DNA of 64,000 bases. Origin: Acanthaster planci (lineage: Eukaryota; Echinodermata; Asteroidea; Valvatida; Acanthasteridae). The translations under genes were made by a program, and so were the position numbers. The stretch is taken from contig NW_019091405.1 in the NCBI RefSeq assembly GCF_001949145.1, positions 187,018-251,017 of the forward strand, read 5' to 3'. The first letter of the stretch is position 1; each line of letters opens with the position of its first letter. Below the pieces are notes generated by a model. It was given only the letters and a program-made list of their open reading frames with translations, searched no databases and was not told the DNA's origin. Below are positions 63,301 through 64,000 of the stretch, one piece after another.

Positions 63301-63392
63301 ATGCACGTCCACCAGCAGTGCGACGTCCTCCGGAAACTGATGACGCAGAAGCAGACGGACCAACGCAAGACCCTGGAAGGCAAGCACTCCAG
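21242..63392 (+). CDS. PLCB4: Phospholipase C-beta (PLCB4/norpA class), partial gene, 30 exons
   Basis: The product hydrolyses PIP2 to IP3 and diacylglycerol at the plasma membrane, downstream of Gq-coupled receptors; norpA is the fly phototransduction member of this class. Thirty spliced exons give 1119 codons plus 2 nt in one open frame (residue numbers below count from the first codon at 21242). Order: PH remainder 1-77, EF-hands 77-211, X 212-398, linker 399-605, Y 606-767, C2 768-890, C-terminal domain 891-1119. All key residues are present: H255 and N256 in SSHNTYL, E285 and D287 in VELDCWDG, H302 in ITHG, E336 in ILSFENH, K388 and K390 in ILIKNKR, and R682 and Y684 in MSRIYPKGG. Phrases such as [15 protein letters not shown] and [15 protein letters not shown] match PLCB4/norpA better than PLCB1-3. 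The first ~70 residues and the C-terminal tail lie outside the exons seen here. Confidence 0.94.
23116..23250. mobile_element. 135-bp MITE in intron 1
   Basis: The ends ATAGAGCTT...GGCAGCCATCTTCCCG(A)TCAGTG and CACTGACCGGGAAGATGGCTGCC...AAGCTCTAT form inverted repeats of about 43 bp with a few mismatches. The centre is short and non-coding. Confidence 0.85.
24675..24754 (+). CDS. PLCB4: PLC-beta exon 2: end of PH domain
   Basis: Starts in phase 0 after CTCCATGCAG and ends after two bases of a codon at CA|GTAAGT. It encodes [20 protein letters not shown] and then MTSLMK(H). This is the last PH helix and the turn into the EF-hand region, close to norpA and PLCB4 ([17 protein letters not shown]). 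The split histidine codon is completed by exon 3. I see nothing in the 1.2-kb intron that follows. Confidence 0.95.
25998..26133 (+). CDS. PLCB4: PLC-beta exon 3: first EF-hand pair
   Basis: Starts after GTTGACAG and ends AAG|GTTAGA in phase 0; residues 77-122. It contains [20 protein letters not shown] followed by [11 protein letters not shown] and ELGLPSGK, which are signature strings of the PLCB4/norpA EF-hand region. The loop VNPSGNIP lacks the full set of acidic calcium ligands; PLC-beta EF-hands are usually structural rather than calcium-regulated. A GTAAAT inside the exon (after ATTCAG) is a possible cryptic donor but would break the conserved domain. Confidence 0.95.
27036..27209. mobile_element. 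Palindromic MITE with TGACGTCA in both arms
   Basis: The left arm starts ACTGGCCTGTGCACCGATGA and the right arm is its imperfect reverse complement ending CAGGCCAGT; matching runs cover about 75 bp per arm. Both arms contain the cAMP-response-element palindrome TGACGTCA. It ends about 60 bp before exon 4, so its 3' arm overlaps the zone for the branch point. Confidence 0.88.
27270..27370 (+). CDS. PLCB4: PLC-beta exon 4: EF-hand region
   Basis: Starts after GTTTTCCAG in phase 0 and ends AT|GTAAGT after two bases of an Ile codon. It encodes [20 protein letters not shown] and [13 protein letters not shown]; the [13 protein letters not shown] string is shared with vertebrate PLCB4. A 174-bp palindromic MITE (27036-27209) ends about 60 bp before this exon, close to where the branch point should lie. 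I see nothing in the following 1.2-kb intron. Confidence 0.95.
28607..28773 (+). CDS. PLCB4: PLC-beta exon 5: third/fourth EF-hand
   Basis: Starts after CCCTTCACAG by completing an Ile codon and ends AGAG|GTAGTT, one base into the next codon. It encodes [20 protein letters not shown], then [50 protein letters not shown] is nearly identical across PLC-betas. The intron to 29724 shows no other feature. Confidence 0.96.
29725..29935 (+). CDS. PLCB4: PLC-beta exon 6: start of catalytic X domain
   Basis: Starts after TTGTCATCAG and ends CAG|GTAGGT after two bases of an Arg codon; residues 212-282. It carries [19 protein letters not shown], then [20 protein letters not shown] and [14 protein letters not shown]255 of SHNTY is the first catalytic histidine and N256 a calcium ligand. 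The last ~65 bp plus the donor are repeated in the next intron (29974-30040), with a weaker third copy behind it. Confidence 0.97.
29970..30118 (+). repeat. Partial duplication of exon 6 3' end in the following intron
   Basis: From about 29974 to 30040 the sequence repeats the last ~65 bp of exon 6, its donor GTAGGT and ~25 bp of intron (TTGATAA...ATGATGTTGGG), with only a few substitutions. The copied part keeps the reading frame and would read [13 protein letters not shown], so GG of the original (LLAGC) is altered. A third, degraded copy starts near 30071 (GGCAGTTTGG...). No pyrimidine tract or good acceptor precedes the second copy, so I read it as a tandem-duplication remnant rather than a functional exon, but its donor may compete with the true one. 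Confidence 0.85.
30473..30566 (+). CDS. PLCB4: PLC-beta exon 7: X-domain calcium site and second His
   Basis: Starts after TTGGATTCAG by completing Arg282 and ends AAG|GTACTC in phase 0. It encodes [20 protein letters not shown] and [12 protein letters not shown]285 and D287 are calcium ligands and H302 is the second catalytic histidine. All active-site residues of this segment are intact. The 670-bp intron that follows shows nothing else. Confidence 0.97.
31241..31405 (+). CDS. PLCB4: PLC-beta exon 8: X domain
   Basis: Fifty-five codons, phase 0 at both ends, acceptor ACCTCCACAG and donor CCG|GTAAGC. It encodes [40 protein letters not shown] and [16 protein letters not shown]336 of SFENH is a calcium ligand. 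A minisatellite begins only about 15 bp after the donor. Confidence 0.97.
31420..31910. repeat. Minisatellite in intron 8, alternating long and short units
   Basis: The core is AAGGCCACTCATTTGG(C). A long unit of ~58 bp (core, CTTTCAAATGTCACATCCTA, TGCATGAAGCCCCTGAGACTG) alternates with a short unit of ~35 bp that lacks the CTTTCAAATGTCACATCC part. Copies are nearly identical up to ~31800 and then decay, with recognisable fragments to ~32130. Some units stay open in frame for 69 codons, but this follows from the unit lengths and is not evidence of coding. Confidence 0.9.
32525..32690 (+). mobile_element. CORE-SINE/MIR-like element, degraded
   Basis: The segment contains GAGTGACTTGCCCGAGGTCA, followed by a stretch ending CAGACCTTAACCACAAGG. 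This arrangement (acidic-looking GAGAGAGG run, GTGACTTGCCC.AGGTCAC, then ...GACCTTAACCAC) resembles the conserved core of CORE-SINEs such as vertebrate MIR and related SINEs in marine animals. No clear tRNA-like head, tail or target-site duplication could be made out. It lies in intron 8, ~160 bp upstream of exon 9. Confidence 0.5.
32850..32940 (+). CDS. PLCB4: PLC-beta exon 9: end of X domain
   Basis: Starts after CTCGACCAG in phase 0 and ends GAAGA|GTGAGT one base into a codon. It encodes [20 protein letters not shown] and [11 protein letters not shown]388 and K390 in ILIKNKR correspond to the substrate-phosphate-binding lysines of the family. [23 protein letters not shown] is almost identical in vertebrate PLCB4. 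The 1.1-kb intron after it shows nothing recognisable. Confidence 0.97.
34050..34127 (+). CDS. PLCB4: PLC-beta exon 10: start of acidic X-Y linker
   Basis: Starts after CACCTGCAG, completing an Arg codon, and ends TCAG|GTAGGT in phase 1. It encodes [20 protein letters not shown] and EEPES. The QLE.LR start matches PLCB4, and the ten-residue run [10 protein letters not shown] supplies part of the acidic, disordered linker that blocks the active site in resting PLC. From here on every linker exon up to exon 17 begins in phase 1. The 2.4-kb intron that follows holds the 98-bp tandem duplication at 35343-35538. Confidence 0.93.
35343..35545. repeat. Two-copy 98-bp tandem duplication in intron 10
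   Basis: Copies at 35343-35440 and 35441-35538 differ at a handful of positions (for example GTGCAATATA and GTGAAATATA at the starts, TGTGTTTGAT and TGTATTCGAT inside). A few bases of a third copy follow. No coding potential and no inverted ends were seen, so this is a simple recent segmental repeat. Confidence 0.92.
36555..36566 (+). CDS. PLCB4: Candidate 12-nt microexon, X-Y linker (exon 11)
   Basis: A long pyrimidine tract (CCTTCGATCCTTTCATTTG) and TATAG precede 12 nt that read (G)AT GCT AAC CCG G, i.e. D-A-N-P, before GTAGAA. Phase is 1 at both ends, so it can be included or skipped without a shift. It is supported only by splice signals and phase, since four residues cannot show homology. 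An artefact is possible. Confidence 0.5.
36900..36980 (+). CDS. PLCB4: PLC-beta exon 12: X-Y linker cassette with basic RRQS motif
   Basis: Starts after CACTTACAATAG and ends TCCG|GTACTG; 81 nt, phase 1 at both ends. It encodes [20 protein letters not shown] and RRQSKQS. An acidic head (DSDSEDD, casein-kinase-2-like) is followed by a basic tail with RRQS (S452), a consensus PKA-type site. Base composition is sharply different from the T-rich flanks. Vertebrate PLCB4 has no such basic patch that I can recall at this place. Confidence 0.8.
39344..39364 (+). CDS. Possible 21-nt linker microexon, weak
   Basis: The acceptor is very good: a perfect branch-point string TACTAAC, a pyrimidine tract and TTTACAG. 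The following 21 nt would read (G)AG CAT CTT AGC TGT GAA TAC G in phase 1-1, E-H-L-S-C-E-Y. The only frame-keeping donor is the poor G|GTTGAA, and a stop follows two codons later. It is left out of the residue count. It may be a decoy acceptor. Confidence 0.25.
39942..39962 (+). CDS. PLCB4: PLC-beta exon 13: 21-nt acidic linker microexon
   Basis: Starts after GATTTGTTTAG and ends GAAG|GTGCGT. Phase 1 at both ends; encodes D-T-Q-D-N-E-E. It is preceded by a long T tract. Length divisible by three, symmetric phase, acidic content and consensus splice sites together make it convincing although it is only seven codons. The intron before it (36981-39941) shows little beyond T-rich sequence and the weak candidate at 39344. 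Confidence 0.68.
41546..41575 (+). CDS. PLCB4: PLC-beta exon 14: 30-nt linker microexon
   Basis: Starts after GCATTTTCTAG and ends GAAG|GTGGGT. Phase 1 at both ends; encodes [10 protein letters not shown]. The AATAATAAT run gives a short Asn stretch, which suggests growth by triplet repeat. The intron after it contains a 14-bp-stem hairpin at 42019-42053. Confidence 0.68.
42019..42053. repeat. Perfect 14-bp hairpin in intron 14
   Basis: CAGAAATGTGGAGA, a seven-base loop TTTTCCA, then TCTCCACATTTCTG: a perfect 14-bp stem. It lies ~700 bp before microexon exon 15. In RNA it would fold into a stable hairpin. No longer inverted ends surround it, so I do not call it a transposon. Confidence 0.9.
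42754..42780 (+). CDS. PLCB4: PLC-beta exon 15: 27-nt acidic linker microexon
   Basis: Starts after TTGCATGTTCAG and ends GAAG|GTAAAC. Phase 1 at both ends; encodes E-N-S-E-E-T-P-S-E. It contains possible casein-kinase-2 sites. Same design as exons 13, 14 and 16. A 201-bp MITE (43480-43680) lies in the intron that follows. Confidence 0.7.
43480..43680. mobile_element. MITE with 18-bp terminal inverted repeats
   Basis: AAGATGATGGTTCTCGGA at 43480-43497 is repeated exactly in reverse complement at 43663-43680. The inside (about 165 bp) has no coding potential. The flanks read ATTA and ATCC, so a TA-type duplication is possible but not clear. It is a small non-autonomous DNA transposon. Confidence 0.8.
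44972..44998 (+). CDS. PLCB4: PLC-beta exon 16: 27-nt linker microexon
   Basis: Starts after AATTTTTCCAG and ends ACAG|GTGGGC. Phase 1 at both ends; encodes E-T-A-E-D-K-E-K-T. Together with exons 11-15 it forms a series of skippable cassettes. The next intron is the largest in the gene (6.6 kb) and carries a Tc1 foldback element. Confidence 0.7.
45708..46827. mobile_element. Tc1-like foldback element with two opposed transposase fragments
   Basis: The ends CAGTTGTGCTCAAA and its reverse complement are each flanked by TA, as expected for Tc1/mariner. The left arm (to ~46152) and right arm (from ~46300) are long inverted copies of the 3' part of one transposase gene. The minus strand reads [20 protein letters not shown], with the second catalytic Asp. 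The plus strand reads [15 protein letters not shown]...WPSQSPDL, then after a shift NLWREPKTG...ALAMEEW...[16 protein letters not shown]. The left arm lacks ~80 nt of the right. The DNA-binding N-terminus and first catalytic Asp are missing in both, so it cannot be autonomous. Confidence 0.9.
51586..51821 (+). CDS. PLCB4: PLC-beta exon 17: large Pro/Thr/Ala-rich linker exon
   Basis: Starts after CCTTTTTTCTAG in phase 1 and ends AAG|GTAAGC in phase 0; residues 491-569. It begins [19 protein letters not shown], continues with a stretch rich in [19 protein letters not shown] and ends with [13 protein letters not shown]. It is low-complexity and probably disordered, with several S/T-P sites. It has no counterpart I recall in vertebrate PLCB4. 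High GC, open frame and clean splice sites support it. Confidence 0.88.
52350..52555. repeat. Three-copy ~70-bp minisatellite in intron 17
   Basis: Copies begin at 52350, 52421 and 52491 with TTGCTGATC(C/T)(T/G)GATCA and contain (C/G)TTGACxTGGATCAxTGCAT and GTTGCCAACTT. The copies are roughly 80-90 percent alike by eye. No coding potential. Confidence 0.85.
53072..53152 (+). CDS. PLCB4: PLC-beta exon 18: end of linker, with GC donor
   Basis: Starts after CTAACCTCAG in phase 0; 27 codons encoding [20 protein letters not shown] and LAGENLQ, an Ala/Glu-rich helix-prone stretch. The donor is CAG|GCAAGT, a GC-AG intron, strong at every other position. Reading on into the intron soon loses homology, and the next exon continues in phase 0, so the GC donor is needed. 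Confidence 0.85.
53842..53989 (+). CDS. PLCB4: PLC-beta exon 19: start of catalytic Y domain
   Basis: Starts after TGTCTTGCAG in phase 0 and ends GAAG|GTAGGG. It encodes [20 protein letters not shown], then [20 protein letters not shown] and KFQGFDVAE. The [23 protein letters not shown] string is typical of PLCB4/norpA. The QDEEAAM part corresponds to the helical segment that closes over the active site in the family. I see nothing in the 640-bp intron after it. Confidence 0.97.
54634..54718 (+). CDS. PLCB4: PLC-beta exon 20: Y domain
   Basis: Starts after TTTTATTTCAG, completing a Glu codon, and ends CAA|GTATCC, two bases into an Asn codon. It encodes [20 protein letters not shown] and TSCIEFV. 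The Ser of MSSFNE corresponds to a substrate-binding serine of the family. The donor GTATCC is weaker than the others. The 1.2-kb intron after it shows nothing I can name. Confidence 0.95.
55960..56136 (+). CDS. PLCB4: PLC-beta exon 21: Y domain core
   Basis: Starts after CTCCCCCAG and ends GCGG|GTGAGT in phase 2; 58 full codons. It encodes [20 protein letters not shown], then [20 protein letters not shown] and [19 protein letters not shown]682 and Y684 of SRIYP bind the substrate headgroup in the family. This is the best conserved stretch of the window. The next intron is AT-rich, with an A-rich tract at 56433-56530 that may be the reversed tail of a retroelement. Confidence 0.98.
57419..57521 (+). 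CDS. PLCB4: PLC-beta exon 22: end of Y domain
   Basis: Starts after ATCTTGGCAG, completing a Gly codon, and ends AGG|GTAAGC in phase 0. It encodes [20 protein letters not shown] and [23 protein letters not shown].{1}FDPF is conserved in PLCB4. The last residue is Arg where vertebrates have Gln. Only 208 bp separate it from exon 23. Confidence 0.97.
57730..57894 (+). CDS. PLCB4: PLC-beta exon 23: C2 domain, first half
   Basis: Fifty-five codons, phase 0 at both ends, acceptor GCATTTCCAG and donor AAG|GTCAGA. It encodes [40 protein letters not shown] and [15 protein letters not shown]. These are the opening strands of the C2 beta-sandwich, nearly identical to PLCB4. The 640-bp intron after it shows nothing else. 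Confidence 0.97.
58536..58740 (+). CDS. PLCB4: PLC-beta exon 24: C2 domain, second half
   Basis: Starts after TTTTAATGCAG in phase 0 and ends GGAG|GTGAGT in phase 1. It encodes [60 protein letters not shown] and [29 protein letters not shown] is a PLC-beta hallmark. The intron is only 391 bp and remains open in frame, so intron retention would not stop translation at once. Confidence 0.97.
59132..59220 (+). CDS. PLCB4: PLC-beta exon 25: proximal C-terminal domain
   Basis: Starts after TTCCTTTTCAG and ends GAG|GTTTGT in phase 0. It encodes [20 protein letters not shown] and [10 protein letters not shown]. It matches the DIVDALSDPKKFLS.TEKRADQMRAMGIE region of PLCB4. In the family this helical segment after C2 includes the Galpha-q-binding and autoinhibitory part; that assignment is by family knowledge. 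Confidence 0.95.
59597..59717 (+). CDS. PLCB4: PLC-beta exon 26: CTD linker
   Basis: Starts after CTTTTCCAG in phase 0 and ends AACT|GTAAGA in phase 1. It encodes [20 protein letters not shown] and [20 protein letters not shown]. The opening (S/N)DI.(E/D)VP matches PLCB4; the rest is a low-complexity Thr/Pro linker between proximal and distal C-terminal domains. Confidence 0.9.
60208..60317 (+). CDS. PLCB4: PLC-beta exon 27: start of distal coiled-coil
   Basis: Starts after CGTTCTCAG, completing a Ser codon, and ends AAG|GTGAGA in phase 0. It encodes [20 protein letters not shown] and [17 protein letters not shown]. The LKKQ.KE...L.KKH.K pattern is that of PLCB4. This is the start of the long helical bundle that binds membrane and Galpha-q. 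Confidence 0.93.
60886..61001 (+). CDS. PLCB4: PLC-beta exon 28: distal CTD
   Basis: Starts after CACCCCTCAG in phase 0 and ends AAGGG|GTGAGC in phase 2. It encodes [38 protein letters not shown]. It matches the VDKIVAQYDKEKS..EK.LEKA.KKKG part of PLCB4. The donor is followed within 10 bp by a TTTG microsatellite. Confidence 0.94.
61011..61058. repeat. (TTTG)n microsatellite after exon 28 donor
   Basis: Two runs of TTTG, broken by GGGG, begin about eight bases after the exon 28 donor. Such G/U-rich runs next to a donor may affect its use and are prone to length change. The rest of the 1.4-kb intron contains an open stretch reading [16 protein letters not shown]..., with no splice support. 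Confidence 0.9.
62402..62477 (+). CDS. PLCB4: PLC-beta exon 29: distal CTD
   Basis: Starts after TGCTTTTTCAG, completing Gly, and ends AGG|GTAAGT in phase 0. It encodes [20 protein letters not shown] and VHKMR. A possible alternative donor (AAG|GTACAT at 62444) would remove 11 codons; alignment to PLCB4, gap-free across the junction with exon 30, favours the full exon. The 740-bp intron after it shows nothing else. Confidence 0.9.
63217..63392 (+). CDS. PLCB4: PLC-beta exon 30: distal CTD, last exon in window
   Basis: Starts after CTTGTTCAG in phase 0 and ends CTCCAG|GTGAGG in phase 2. It encodes [40 protein letters not shown] and [18 protein letters not shown]. The pattern VKE.VA.H.KEW...(6)..AE...L...H..QQC..L.KL matches PLCB4. 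At least one further exon, with the rest of the coiled coil and the C-terminus, must lie beyond 64000. Positions 63393-64000 are intron with nothing recognisable. Confidence 0.95.
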
Positions 63393-64000
63393 GTGAGGGC
63401 CGGAGCTGGGTTTCAGTCGTGTGTAGCACACGCCCTGTCATGCACCACGCGTAGTCTGTGTTCATTTATAGACACTGCAGAAAGGGGCATACATGTACAT
63501 TCTGCACAAGGCAGCATGGACTCAGCACATTTGACTTGGGGCTATGGGGGGAGTTCACCCTGACATCTCTGGAATCGGAATAATGTGCTTGGGACAACAG
63601 TCAGCAACCAGCTCCTCTGTGCAGCTGCTGCATTCTGAACTCATTTCAATAACAATGAAGACCTTCTTGGTCGGTTACGTTGATATGTATAAAAGTGTGG
63701 GGGGAAAATGCAGTCGTCTGCTGGTGACCAAAGTTGGGAAAATCTTGATCAAAATGGAGTTTCACCTTATTTTATAAACTCTCTCAAGGTTGGAATTTTA
63801 TCTTTGAGTAAGGTTTGCCTTTTGATGTTTGAGGCATCCTAATGCTTTTGTCTTTGTGTGGTGTCCCATGTAAAACAATGACTCCCTGGTGGCCATATAT
63901 CTGCTTTTTTTGTCACCCAACTAGTGGAGAGGACTTCATTTATACCTCACCATGTTGTAGTCAAGACCTTTTAGGACCATCATAACCACTTTATGCCGGG

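Noticed and set aside
1..64000. tRNA, rRNA, CRISPR array or viral genes
   Set aside because: No tRNA-like box pair with cloverleaf, no rRNA-like conserved blocks, no regularly spaced direct repeats and no viral-type proteins were seen.

Overview
This is animal nuclear DNA. It is AT-leaning, intron-rich and full of small DNA transposons, minisatellites and the dispersed palindrome ACATGTAC. Its one recognisable gene, on the + strand, is a phosphoinositide-specific phospholipase C-beta of the PLCB4/norpA class. The window holds 30 coding exons, from 21242 to 63392. The long introns, the divergence from vertebrate PLCB4 and the repeat types suggest a marine invertebrate such as an echinoderm, hemichordate, amphioxus or mollusc; the phylum cannot be fixed from the sequence alone.

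Layout. Positions 1-21241 contain no exon I can defend. They hold a CpG-rich patch at 8765-9310 with one possible first exon, a foldback element at 6613-6834, an element with 73-bp perfect inverted ends at 11823-12755, a three-copy tandem repeat at 17520-17783 and a mariner-type remnant at 19138-19795. PLC-beta begins mid-way through the PH domain at 21242, so the exon or exons for roughly the first 70 residues lie far upstream or outside the window. Exons 1-2 encode the rest of the PH domain, exons 3-5 the EF-hand region, exons 6-9 the catalytic X half, exons 10-18 the X-Y linker, exons 19-22 the Y half, exons 23-24 the C2 domain and exons 25-30 the proximal and part of the distal C-terminal domain. 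The gene runs off the right edge. All 30 exons join in frame: 3359 nt, or 1119 codons plus 2 nt.

The most unusual part is the X-Y linker (34050-53152). It is spread over about 19 kb and includes a run of very small exons of 12, 81, 21, 30, 27 and 27 nt. All of them start and end in phase 1, and most encode acidic residues. Any subset can be skipped or included without a frameshift. In PLC enzymes this linker is autoinhibitory and acts through its negative charge, so the array looks like a splice-tunable inhibitor. It also carries a basic RRQS site inside one cassette and sits next to a large Pro/Thr/Ala-rich exon.

Other notable points are a GC-AG intron at 53153, a duplicated 3' end of exon 6 inside the following intron (with a weak third copy), a Tc1-like foldback element made of two opposed transposase 3' halves (45708-46827), several MITEs (one with TGACGTCA in both arms, about 60 bp before exon 4), a complex minisatellite at 31420-31900 and a CORE-SINE-like copy near 32525-32690. 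I see no tRNA, rRNA, CRISPR array, viral gene or toxin gene.
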